From NCBI RefSeq assembly GCF_020882245.1, contig NC_083600.1:21824001-21888000 (forward strand): 64,000 bases of DNA, in the 5' to 3' direction. The notes below the pieces were generated by a model. The model was not told the origin of the DNA and made no database searches. It saw nothing but the letters and a program-made list of their open reading frames with translations. The position numbers and the translations under genes are program-made. Shown piece after piece: positions 25,787 through 37,402 of this stretch (within the stretch, counting starts at the first letter, position 1; every line of letters starts with the position of its first letter). The stretch is from Rhopalosiphum padi (taxonomy: Eukaryota; Arthropoda; Insecta; Hemiptera; Aphididae).

Positions 25787-28692
25787 CTGTAGACATACAA
25801 ACTTTTGTTTCTGTACAAAAAAATCTCAAAAATATTAAAATACAGTTTTTAACTACCATTTAAAACTCTCAACAGTAATAATGCTTCATTGTTAAATGAA
25901 AAAATGGGGGTGACCATGTTTGGTGAATCGTTCTATACAATTTTAAAATTGATAAGTTGTAAGTTGATATTTATGTAAATGAGTGCGGTCTTGCACGAAT
26001 TGATAAAAATTAATTTATCAATTTAAAATACAAATTTAGCATATAATATATAGTATATAATTAGTATAAATATATGTATAATTTATTATTGCTATTAACG
26101 GTTTGTCATTTGTTTAAGGTTTTTTGATAATGAATTGAATACTTAACAAATTATAAATTATAATTTATAATAAAATTGCAGGTATGTGTTTTGTATATTA
26201 TACTTTTATCGTCGTTATTGTTTTAAGACAATGAATAAAAATACCAACTATCAAACAAACAAATTTACTATAACGTATTTACAGATTAGTCATTAGGTAC
26301 ACGATATACCATTGATTAAAATGGGTATATGCACTAATTAATTAATCTTAACGTTTCGTTATAGATTATAAATTTAAAATCATTATTAGATACTATAGAA
26401 AGTAATTTATAATACATTTTTTTTTTAAACAAATATCCAAGAAAATACAAATATATACCTACATATATTAAGTATATGATATTGATATATCTATATATCT
26501 ATATGACCTATATATAGGACATATAGCTATTTCATATTGCATTCGTCATATATATAAATGTTGTGCTATAAACGTATAAGTTGATACCTATACAATATAT
26601 ACTGAATTACTGAAATAAATGACAAATGTAATTAAGTAAGCACACAATAAATAGTGTTTTTACCTTATTATAACCATTTTATAGCTAATAAATATTAAAA
26701 TATGTATAATTAACAATATTCATTTAATATCTAAATTAATTTTGATATAGGTATATAAAGGTATTTATAGTTAATTACACCCAGCAGTTCATTCTGCTAC
26801 ATTATATATAATATATAGGTATATATTTTATACTATCTCTTTTTAAATTTATTGTAACTATTTACTATTTTGCAAACTTTTAATTGAAAAAATAACATAA
26901 TAAATACCTACATAATTTGTATGAATTTATCAATAATACGTGTATGTTGGATTTATTATACATTATATTATTTATTGTATGTACCTATTATGTAAATAAT
27001 AAATAGCAAATATATCTAATATACCTAATAAAATAATTTTTCTAATTATTTGACAAATAACACTATTTTAAATATGAATTTATCAACACATAGAAAAAGA
27101 GAATTGGTAGAATACATATATTTACATACTAATACAAATAATATAATGAGCGTCGTTCTACGGAAGTAATTTGATTTCGTTTGTTAAATTATTCGTTTCA
27201 CTGTTACACACTTTGTAAGCGTCTGTTCAAGTACTAAATAATTTATACAGTAATTTGCCCATGCTAATTTATAAGTGTGTACCTGCAGGCTGCAAAACGT
27301 ATAAATGTATACTTACTTTACTACGCATCTACTTATTTAATAAAAAAAAAATTAATTTTATATTAAAAATCTATTTCAATTTGAATATATTTGAACAAAA
27401 ATTAGTTTTGAATCAGATAAATATTAAATATAATTATTTTCTAATCCAAAGCGTGTTGGTTATTAAAAATGTAATTTATTTAGAATTTTAAATATACTGC
27501 AGTTACTTTTATTGGCGTCAAGCCGTTAACCACTGATCGACAATTATAGATTTATCTATAATATATACAATATACATACCTATAATAGTCATTGGACGCT
27601 CAATTTATCATGAATAACTAAACATACATTGGTCATTTTACACTATATATTTACACCACTATTATCGATTATTCTTACTTATAACATACGGATTAATACT
27701 TATCTACATAATATTATTGTGAGTTACAGCTTAGTCTTCACTCTATATTACATATTACGACGATCGTAAACATTAAACTTTGCAAGAATTAACAGCAATT
27801 TTTAATACCTATATCTGATATTTGTATACATTGTATATTGTATAATATAAACACAGTGGGTACTATAGCATTATAACGATATACACGAGTAAAATAAATA
27901 AAAATAATTCCTAAAAGAAGTAATTGGTTTTGGTCATGGCATTTTGTGCGTCAATATTTAATGACGACGATATTACAATTTAATTAGACTATACTTTGTA
28001 TAGCATATATTATTATTTATTCAATTGGTATCTTATAGACACATATATAAATTTTATCGATACAATTGCAAATTAGAAAAGTACATTAAAATACAGATAA
28101 TATACGATATAATATAGGTATATTAAGTGAAGAACTCAAAACTTTTAAATTGATTAGTAGTCCCCTATTTTAGCGGTTATTGGATATATAGAACGTTGCT
28201 GTTTAATATAAAAACAATATATTATGCTATTATTTATCACTTATACTGTATTATTGGCGAACTTAAACGTCACTCTACTATCATTATATTATTATTATAT
28301 TGTTTATTTCCTAAATAATATCGGAAACACAGGCGTTACCTGAAACCGAAAATCGCGAGGAAAAGCATCTACATCGATTCTTCATATTATTTTTTATAAT
28401 AATATTATAGAAACCGAAGAATATTGTATATTTTCGGCTTCTTTGATATCCACCTCTTAAGTCTCTACCATGTACATTACAGCCGAGACTTGGTATGTAT
28501 ATATAACTATATATAGTCCAATAGTATAACTATAAGTTCCGATATACGCTATAATACAATTAGAATTATATAATACTATCTTATCGGACTTATAATTGAG
28601 TAGTCGGGCTGTGCCGAAATAACATATCGCTATACTATTGTATTATAAAGTCCGGATCGCCAGCCTTTGTCCAACTAATTTCTTAGGCAGAG

Positions 28693-28911
28693 TTATATGA
28701 CACTCTGTCCATTCGTTTTATAAGTATTACTTTGAATTAATAAATAACCATTTGTATGATACTCATCTACAATCAACTGTTCACCTCTTTTGCCTTTACC
28801 GATATCCGCATGACCAATTATCCAAATGTGAAACCGACCAGCGTTCTTAGAAATATTGTATAATAAGCGTAGTGAGGAGTACCCGAGTTCACTACATAGT
28901 ACATTGTCATA
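28693..28911 (-). mobile_element. Possible LINE retrotransposon RNase H relic
   Basis: A minus-strand frame stays open for 72 codons without an ATG. It contains FHIWIIGHADIGKGKRGEQL, which can be aligned with the RNase H signature of insect non-LTR retrotransposons (W-I/V-P-x-H-x-x-I-x-G-N-E-x-A-D) at the W, G, H, I, R, Q and L positions, though the NE and AD residues are lost. The rest of such an element is not visible. If real, it is a short decayed fragment. A 37-bp plus-strand exon proposed at 28687-28723 would overlap it, so at most one of the two is likely. Confidence 0.3.
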
Positions 28912-29091
28912 TTATAATACTATGCTATTATAGTATTATGCCTCACTATAGTTAGCTATTTATAGGGACATACTCGTAACTCGTTAGCTTAAGAAACACC
29001 CAGTTAAGTATAATATATACAGTTTCAAATGTTGTAATCTACCAAGTATTAATTTTAATTCGTGATTTTTTTTTTGTTTTGTTTTACTAAG

Positions 29092-29408
29092 GATCAATAG
29101 GACCATGTATGAAAAGAAAAGGAGATTTCAATTTCGAAAATGATAAGTTTTATATTACTTACAGTAAGTATACCCAAATGCACATAATGAGTATTTTGAT
29201 TTATATAAATATAAATGCATTTATAAATTTATTATATAATATATTACATATAATAATTATAAATAATGCGTAAAAACATTTATCTAAATTAATATTAATT
29301 ATTATATTTTGCGACTGCGGTTTTTGTCTTACAGACATGGACATCAAATATTTGTACGTTGCATGTCAGACTGAAAATATTTACCTTAAAGAAATATCTG
29401 CAACTTGA
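29092..29408 (+). CDS. 3' end of an unrecognised spliced gene (two exons, partial)
   Basis: Exon 29092-29163 has a strong acceptor (TTTTACTAAG) and a strong donor (GTAAGTA). Exon 29335-29408 has a strong acceptor (TTTTTGTCTTACAG) and ends in TGA. Only one frame is open through the first exon, and its phase joins the second exon exactly. The joined product runs from SIGPCMKRKGDFNFEND through FYITY-N-MDIKYLYVACQ and ends in LKEISAT, 47 residues. Upstream exons are not fixed. Segments ending at 28492 (GACTTG before GTATGT) and at 28687-28723 match in phase but are weak, and the second overlaps a possible LINE relic. I do not recognise the family. The short exons recall the microexon genes of aphid secreted proteins, but no signal peptide or diagnostic motif was seen. 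Confidence 0.45.
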
Positions 29409-31289
29409 GGCCTATACTCTGAACTCAGTCATACCTAATGAAAATATAGTTCATTTAAACTTTAAACGTACTACGCATACATATACCTATATATTATCTA
29501 TTTATGATTTATCTATATATGTATATACATATATAGGTTTAATAGAACATGATATACAAACAATTTCTCATTCATTATCGTCTTTGTAAAAACTAAAAAA
29601 AAACTATATATTCAAATCCGTTTTTAATATTCATAGATGAGTGCCAGATTGTTGAATTGAAGCATAGTGCAGTGTTGTTACGTTCTGTAGATGCATATAT
29701 ACCTATTGCATAGGAATGCGTATAAATTCTATCCTGTTTTCGGTGACTCAAACGGATTCACTTCTTTTGGGAGTCGGGTTCGTAGTATTAGGCATGCATC
29801 TGCTTATAGCTTATATACTTGTATGTATAATAACTATACATATATTATATTATACACGTGCAGTTACGAAATATTTTGGATTACAAAACCGGGTTTGAAA
29901 CCACCGGACACCGGTTTCTATTTCTTGATCTTGAAACTAAACACATTTTATTTAAATGCCTAAGAATTATAATATTTATACCTACTGCTATATACAGTGC
30001 TACGTTACATATACACCAGACTGCAATGCATAGTGAATAAAGTGATAAACTCTATAAACTCTATGACTATAAACGGCGAGCGTTTCTCAAACGACCGTCA
30101 ACTATGGGTTTATCAATATAACACTTTGTCACTTTGGTATAATATAGTAAATACTAAATAGTTTACGTGCGTCGTACGCGTACATATATTATAATAATGG
30201 TATCTGATTTTTTTACCGTCGAACTATATAGTATTATTATTTCCATTAAATATACCTACTATAGTATATTACTATATTTTAAGTACTATATACCTATTAC
30301 CTAAAGTCAATCGATAAAAAAAATGACATTCGAGATCATATAATATATGCATATATAGGCATATAATAATTATAATAGATATACTATATTTAATAAAACA
30401 TAATACTATATTACCTATGGGCTATGGCCTAAGTATTGTAGCATTGCCTATCGGTATTTATATAATATTATTATATTGATAGTGCAACATTATATCATCA
30501 GTTGTCAGGTAATAAGTGTCATTTCACGCGTTATCTCGTTGTGGATGGGTACCTAATTACATTACTTATATCTACATTCTTCTTTTTTTATTGATTAAAT
30601 ACGCTTCAACGACAATAGTTATTAGCTATATTATAACGAACCTACATATTATTTACAGTTTTTATTATTATTATTTATTCGATTTATTAATACTGACATT
30701 TCTAGAGCTTAAATGGTTAATAATTTTCAAATGAATTTTTAAAATCGTATCATTTATTTTTTTTTTTTTTTTTGTGGTCCTATGATTTTGAACAGTTGCA
30801 ATTAGGTACTTATGAGTAAGTAGGTACCTATTAATGATTTTCATATGAATCATAAAGTGTAGTATAGAGATAATACAAATAATGTAAATGATGTTTTCTT
30901 TTTAATAATTACCTACTTAAAAAACATAGAATTTTCGTTGCTATTATAATATTAAACTATTACCTATATTCATACAATTTGCACACCACTCAATCTGTTG
31001 AGTAAAAACGATGTAAATCTCTCACAGTCACAACTATTTTCCAAAACTATTGGCTGGATAAAGTAATCGTCCTGAATTCCTGATTAATATTATAAATAGT
31101 AGTTGGTATAAGTATAGTAAATGGTAGTTAGTGTTTCCGGTTTCGCGTGTGTCAGCTGCGGGGAGTGTGCACAAGATCAGATTGACGACCGCTAGATAGA
31201 GCGACCGCGACAACAGTCTGAACTTTAGATAATTTTCAAAATAATACATAAAATTTACAATAATATTAGAATATTATGTGCACAATAAT
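29409..31289. other. AT-rich intergenic region
   Basis: No supported gene. A segment near 29714-29816 has an acceptor-like CATTGCATAG, an open hydrophobic frame (LLLGVGFVVLGMHLL) and GTATGT after it, but no partner exon. The rest is low-complexity AT with short palindromes. Confidence 0.45.
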
Positions 31290-31850
31290 AATAATAATTA
31301 TATAATTTATGGTCTGAACGAAAGAGGAAGGGCCGTCGCTCTTTTGTCCGTTCATTTCCTGTCGCGAGCTCCGCTCGTCACGCGTCGTGGTTGGTCGATC
31401 GTCGTCGCGACCTTGGCTCCTATCACCACCCCGCCATCCCCGCCAACGATACGACAACAACAACAATAAGTGCACCGCAGTCTGCAGCAGCCGCACCGCG
31501 CGTACCAAATCGAGTTTCAACACTGATCCATCGCCGTTGTCTATTGCCGTCGTTACGTTCGCGTATTAAGTATTTTCCGTCGTTTTGATAACATCATTGT
31601 TGTTTTAACTTTCAACGAAACGGTAATGTTTCAATAGCGGTTGTCGTAAAATCATATCGACCGAACTACTCGAAATAACCTGGGCCCGACCGGCAAAAGC
31701 GCGCACGCCAGAAGAACAGAAAACTGCAAATTCAAATAATAATATTAATAATAAAAATATGGGAATCGGCTGTGGCGGACGTGCCGGCAGCGACGACGAA
31801 TCGCCCGCCTAGTCGGCACTTCGGCAGACGAGTGCCGCTCGGCGAGATAA
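31290..31850 (+). promoter_or_regulatory. CpG-rich promoter and probable first untranslated exon of the ZIP13 gene
   Basis: This is a G+C and CpG-rich island in AT-rich DNA, about 0.6 to 1.1 kb upstream of the ZIP13 start codon. Together with a very strong splice acceptor at 32239 it suggests an untranslated first exon here, spliced to the exon starting at 32240. Several overlapping short frames are rich in simple repeats and are not credible as genes. The exact transcription start and donor cannot be placed. Confidence 0.4.
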
Positions 31851-32239
31851 CCCGGTCATTGGTAATAATAATAATAAATACTAAGTATATATTGTACATA
31901 ATAATAATATTATAATTAGCCGGTTTAATCACCATCGGCCGAACGCGAAGTGCGAATAGGTAGGTCGTAGGTGCTAAACAAAAACTGACAAGTAACAATA
32001 TTAATAACTACCTACTTAATATTATGCTCTTTTGTGTAAATATTGCGTATTGTCGTATTGAGTAGTAAACACGGTGGCTAGGAAAGATACAGAACTGCTG
32101 ACAAAGAGAGATAGAGTGAGAGAAGAGAGTGGCGTGTGTGAGAGTCTATTAGAGACGATTATAAATCATTTATTTGCGTTTTAGATTAATGCTGCTGCTC
32201 TTCTCATGTTATTATTATTGGGCACTTTTTTTTTTTCAG

Positions 32240-32426
32240 GTGAAGTGAGCTGATAAAAAAAAAAAAAAAACAACTCAACAACCTATTCTCTGTCGTTAAG
32301 ATTGCTGTGCGGTGTCAGAAGCATTCATAGCAGTCTTGGACGTCCACCACCCCGTCCAACAAACACTTAAACGTGGATTTTCTTTTAATTGAAAATTGCA
32401 CGTATCTTTTTTTGTATTCTCACACT
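32240..32426 (+). other. 5' untranslated part of ZIP13 coding exon 1
   Basis: A 17-base T tract ending in CAG at 32239 is a very strong acceptor. From there to the ATG at 32427 the sequence has a long A run and several stops in frame combinations, so it reads as leader. Confidence 0.5.
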
Positions 32427-35400
32427 ATGAGTGCATATCACATGAATACTGCTCCTATTGTATACGACGCTCAGAACTCTACGCTGTTTGGTCACGGATT
32501 ATTCAGCGATTGTTACTCAAATATCCTGGGCACGACTGCAACAATGTTCCTGTCCACACAATATCAACCGGTCCTCATGTCTGTGATTGGGTCCATCGTT
32601 GTGGGCCTCAGCGGACTTTTCCCTTTACTCATATTGCCAGTCAATGACTCAATTTCTCTAAAGACTGGACGTAAGTATTCATATACTTAATCTATGATAC
32701 AAACTTACTTTCTATTATTTCATAGTGAAATATGAGGTGGTTACTGTAGGAATTCATAATTTACTAGATTTCTAATCAAACTTAATAACTTTGATTTTAA
32801 TCAATGTTTTCATTCTTAACTAGATAGTGATTGTTTAGTTGTTCTAACATTGACATAATATATTAATTGTTATCTCAAAAGTAATAATAAGATAAAGGTG
32901 TTTTTAGTTAACCAATATAATTTTATAATGAATGTATGAATATAATTTACTTAAATATACTCTACTCTATTGGTGTTGTGATTATGCACTCAATAAAATA
33001 ACTTGACTGCAAAACAAAAAGGGGGGGGGGGAAATAATTAGGTTTACTTAAAATAATACATTTCAAATAAATTTGTATAACTTGCTATTTTATAGTGATT
33101 AATATATTTGGTACAAAATAAATGTTATAAATTTATTATTAGTAACATAAGTTACAGAAGTAATGTATTGTATTTTTTTAACTTATAACTATGATTTTGT
33201 TAAGGCATTAATATAAAGTTAACTTATTTCACATAAAGTACTATAGCTAATAATACGTTTTTTATAAATTAAGTTATATTTTTAAGATGTAATTACAAAT
33301 CGGAAAACAAATATTTTGACTTAACAAAGAAATCTATAATGGCCTCACAACCTTACAAATAAATTTAGCATAAATGTCCAAGATTCTCTAGATGGCCTTG
33401 AACATGATTGACAGTTGTGCATGTCTATAAATTAGATACACTTTCGATTAAATACATCCTGTTTGAAATATAGACTTTTAAACAAATTAATTGTTTATTA
33501 TTATTAATAAATAGTATATTCTGCAGACACTTTCACGTTGATTATATTGTAAAATAAATATATATTGTGTACCTTCAAATTCAGTAAAAATCTTTGCGGT
33601 ACTTAATAACACAGATGAACAATAATTTTGACATTGTGATTAGTTGAATAATATTAGTCAATAATGTGTGCATTCAACCATACAATTAATACAGTGGTTT
33701 TAAGAAAGTGTGCAATAAATTGTCACATGTGAGTAATTATGTTGTAATCTATTTTGTAGTACATTGTTCTTCAAATTACTTGATGTCAGTAGTAATCATC
33801 AAACTAGCTTGAAGAAAATAAGCAATTTGTCAATGTGTATATTAATTGCTTTAAAATTTGTTTGAAATGTTGTCCAAATAGACTTGCAAAAGATATTTTT
33901 GAATTTAAGTTAGGTTAGAAAAAATTATACAATCAACTCTTAGTCTAGAAAATACACAATGGTTTACAGCAGTGGTTGGCAACCTTTTTGGATTCTTGGG
34001 TCACATTCACTAATTAAAAAAAATTGTGAACTGTACAAAAAAAAATTTATTTTAAAATTATTTATTATGAAAAAAAATACTGTCTAAAACTTTAAATTAA
34101 ATAATGAAATGTATAAAAAAAATGTTTTTTCTAAAATTTAAACCGGCCCATATACAATAGCGACGCGGGCTGCCGACCGCTGGTTTATAGTATATTAGTA
34201 TATTAACAATATTTCTCTCTTAAGTTTTTTGATTTGTCATTTTAATAATCAAGAAAATAATTATTATAACTTAGTAGAGTGCATCTTCATTCATATATTC
34301 ATTGAATATATACAGTTTGTTGGGTGTGAACAACTATTTATATTTATTAAATACTTTATTCATATAAAATTAATTTTTTGTTTTCAAGAATGTTTAATGG
34401 ATTAGGGAATATTTAGTTTTTTATAGCATAAATATCTTGGAATATTTGGAAATTGTAAGAAAAAATATTAACTATTTACTTTGATTTTCAATATTACAAT
34501 CATTATTTTTAAGGTGCCCATACAATTTTTTTTTTTTGTGATTTTGTTTTAATATTTTTTTAGTTATGCTATAGAAACATTTGATAACTTTTATTTATCT
34601 GCAATAAATTTGTATTATCAAATTGCCTGGGTAATTTTTCCTCTGTTTATAACAAATGTTTTAGTTATTAAAATTAATTTTTGGATTCATAATAAATTTG
34701 TTACTATTCAAACTATTATAATTTTCACATAAAATATTGCCTCTATATTGACACTAGTACTAATTAGTAAATTAAATTAATTACAGCTGTTGTTAAACAT
34801 GTGTCACGGTATGTGCTTATTAAATTATAATTGCAAAATATTATTATATATGTTAAGAAGTTAGTTATAATACTGATATTATTTCACTCTTTCAGAGTTT
34901 CATTTCATATATACATGATCAAAAAACATTCGTTAATCAAATATCATTTATTTTGTTTTAAACAGTTTGTTTATTAGAACCATAATTATTGGCATATTAG
35001 TTTTTATGTCGAAAGTCAACACAGGGCTTTAGTAATAGTTTTGAATGATTAGTTTATTTATAAAAATATTATTGCTATTATTATTTAAAATGTAGTAGTG
35101 AACAAATAAAGAAAAAACAAGATTTTTTCAATGTATTGACTGTGATTGCCAATTAGTTTTTGATTCTTTAAATAATATGTTTTGGTTTCATAAATTTACA
35201 TAACCAAATATTTACTACCGAGGGTCATATAACTATCGATAATGCATAGGTAGTTGTTGTAGAAATAAGATAATTAAGTAGATATACCTGTTTTTATTTA
35301 ACAGTTTATACAAATAGAGCAAAAAAAGTTACATTATAGTTTTAGTTAAAATTTTTTTTTGAAATGAATTTAAAAATAAATAAATATAATTACTATAAAT

Positions 35401-36814
35401 TAGAATATATTTTAATAATGACTTTTTTTTAGCTGGCAGTAAACATTTACGATTATTGTTGAGTTTTTCCGTTGGTGGTATGTTGGGTGATGTATTTTTA
35501 CACGTTTTACCTGAAGTATGGATCTCTTCTAAAGGTATGTTTTAATATATATGTCTGATATTATTATTTGATAATCACATTTTATTTGTTTATGTTTTAA
35601 AGATAGGCATGGTGACTGGATACGGGATGGCTGGTGGGTTCTGGCAGGTTTATTAGTATTCATCATAGTTGAGAAATTGTTTTCATTATCAGATGATGAC
35701 GATGAAACCATTCATAACAAAATGTCTACTGACATAAACTCAGTCAATAACAACCATAAGGAATTAGGAAAAACTAAATGTGATAATGGTGCGACGGCCA
35801 AAGGAAAACATCATATTCAAGCAAGTTTTATTTATTAATGTTTAATGAATTTACTAAAACAGAAATATAACTGTTTATTATTTTTTTGTTTTTAGATAAG
35901 TGGCTATTTAAACTTATTGGCCAATTGTATTGACAATTTCACTCATGGTTTGGCGGTAGGAGGAAGTTTTCTCATATCCCCAAGAGTTGGTTTGTTCACC
36001 ACATTGGCAATATTAGGTAATGTCATAAATACTTACAACTTTGTTATCACTTTATCAGTTATTATTGATATAAAAATGATTATTTTCTTTAAAGTTCACG
36101 AAATTCCACATGAAGTTGGTGATTTCGCTATTCTTTTGAAGTCTGGGTTCAGTCGTTGGGAAGCTGCATGTGCTCAAGTATATACAGCTTCTGCTGGCAT
36201 ATTTGGAGCTCTTACGGCCATCTACTGTAGTGGAGTTTCTGGTGATGTTGGTAAGCAAATTTTTTTTTGTTTCATTAGATATTTTTTTAAACCAATAGGT
36301 TACAAATTAATTCAATTTGTGAAAAGTAAACTGGTTTATTTTGTTATCCTTAGAAACAATAATTTTTTTTTAGATTATTATATTGTGGATTAAGAAAAAA
36401 TTTACAATAAAACAATTAAAATATTTATGCATACAGCATTACTAATAAAATGTTTCAAAATTAATATAACTTATAAGCCTGATAGGTACTATTGCAGTAA
36501 ATAACTTTTCTTATTCTTATCCTTCTTTTTGCCTACTCTAAATAATTTCTTTAGTTCGATAGTCTATATTTGGATTATTACATTGTATTTCACATAATTA
36601 AAACGTAGAAATGACAAATATTGTATTTTATTTTTCAGAGGCAAAGACATCTTGGATTATGCCGTTTACAGCTGGGGGTTTTCTTCACATTTCTTTGGTT
36701 ACTGTATTGCCTGAACTTCTACTCGAAGAGAACCCAAGAGAATCAATCAAACAGTTTACGTTGATATTAGCTGGAATAATAGTTATGTTTGTCATGTCAA
36801 ATCTGTTTGAATAA
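32427..36814 (+). CDS. Zip99C: ZIP13-type zinc transporter (SLC39A13 / Zip99C)
   Basis: Membrane zinc transporter of the LIV-1 branch of the ZIP family; the fly and mammal ZIP13 proteins act in the early secretory pathway (ER/Golgi). Exons: 32427-32670, 35433-35534, 35603-35820, 35896-36016, 36095-36250, 36639-36814, giving 338 aa, close to the family length. First membrane segment about residues 50-71 (VGLSGLFPLLIL), second with SVGGMLGDVFLHVLPE. The metal-binding helices carry NCIDNFTHG (about 198-206) and HEIPHEVGD (230-238). The loop before them is acidic and polar rather than a long His-rich stretch. Intron 3 (35821-35895) must start with GC (GCAAGT) to keep the conserved ISGYLNLLAN in frame. 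Intron 1 hosts an hAT-like element. I use the ATG at 32427; no better upstream ATG is in frame. The 3' end faces the eIF2B gene 588 bases away. Confidence 0.92.
33021..33031. repeat. Eleven-base poly-G tract
   Basis: An uninterrupted run of eleven G after AAAACAAAAA in intron 1 of the ZIP13 gene. Such G runs are rare in this AT-rich window. Confidence 0.9.
33970..34182. mobile_element. hAT-like MITE inside ZIP13 intron 1
   Basis: The 213-bp element starts CAGTGGTTGGCAACCTTTTT and ends in the near-inverse GCGGGCTGCCGACCGCTG. The flanks are GTTTACAG (33962-33969) and GTTTATAG (34183-34190), an 8-base duplication with one mismatch, as expected for an old hAT insertion. There is no coding capacity. 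It lies well inside a 2.76-kb intron, so effects on splicing are not obvious. Confidence 0.7.
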
Positions 36815-37402
36815 TAAAACATACATTTTTTCCTTGTCCCATTCTCCTACCATGTATCCCATTAAAAAGACTATAATTTAATATTATTATTATTTGACAT
36901 TTTTACTGTATAAATCACATTATTAAGTACCACCTATTACTACTTGTTTAGACAATTTTATGTTAATTATGTATTGTATTTGTATTATTCATAAAAATCT
37001 CTTGTTTTTTGATCCAATTTCTATCTTATGTTACCACAAGACACAGATCCACACATTACTACTTATATTAAAAAAATCACATTTTCAGAGATTAATTGCT
37101 TTATTTATGGCTGTGCATTGTTGATTTTTTTTTTGTTATCAATATTGCATTATTTTAATATGTTTTTTTAAGTTTAACACAATTTATTTTCATTACCAAG
37201 CCATATTATATTTAAGTTATTTATGTAATATATTATGTTATTAAAAATTATGTTCAACTAACCTTAATTATTTTATTTTACTACTTAAAAAATGTATTCT
37301 ATCGATTTCTTGTTTAAAGAACAACTAAGATTTGTATTTATTTTTTTGTAAATAAATATATATATATTTATAATATGCATTAAACAAGTTTTATATAAAA
37401 TA
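36815..37402. other. 3' untranslated regions of converging ZIP13 and eIF2B-epsilon genes
   Basis: AT-rich sequence with no gene between the two stop codons. The transcripts probably end close together or overlap, as the polyadenylation signals for both strands lie at 37337-37356. Confidence 0.5.
37337..37356. terminator. Paired polyadenylation signals on both strands
   Basis: TTTATT at 37337-37342 reads AATAAA on the minus strand, 61 bases past the eIF2B-epsilon stop. AATAAA at 37351-37356 is on the plus strand, about 540 bases past the ZIP13 stop. The plus signal would make the ZIP13 transcript end almost at the eIF2B stop codon, so the two 3' ends would overlap. Confidence 0.4.

Larger units (their letters stand above)
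19131..28400. other. Long gene-poor AT-rich region
   Basis: No recognisable gene over about 9 kb. It contains two hAT-like miniature elements (19440-19560, 25588-25786). It also has scattered exon-like islands that I could not join into a gene: 21000-21065 minus, a small open frame at 21863-22003, and a possible untranslated exon ending near 22946 at TCA followed by GTAAGT on the plus strand. The region could include long introns or the 5' part of the unrecognised gene ending at 29408. Confidence 0.45.

Noticed and set aside
27255..27491. Cys-containing plus-strand frame (KCVPAGCKTYKC)
   Set aside because: The cysteine-rich start is short, and the rest is AT-driven Lys/Asn/Ile sequence without splice sites or a signal peptide.
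31266..31998. Several overlapping frames in the ZIP13 upstream island
   Set aside because: They consist of simple repeats and CpG-rich leader sequence on both strands. No frame has codon-like composition or a splice partner.
32373..32426. Upstream in-frame extension of ZIP13 from a GTG
   Set aside because: There is no ATG in this extension; the ATG at 32427 gives a family-like N-terminus.
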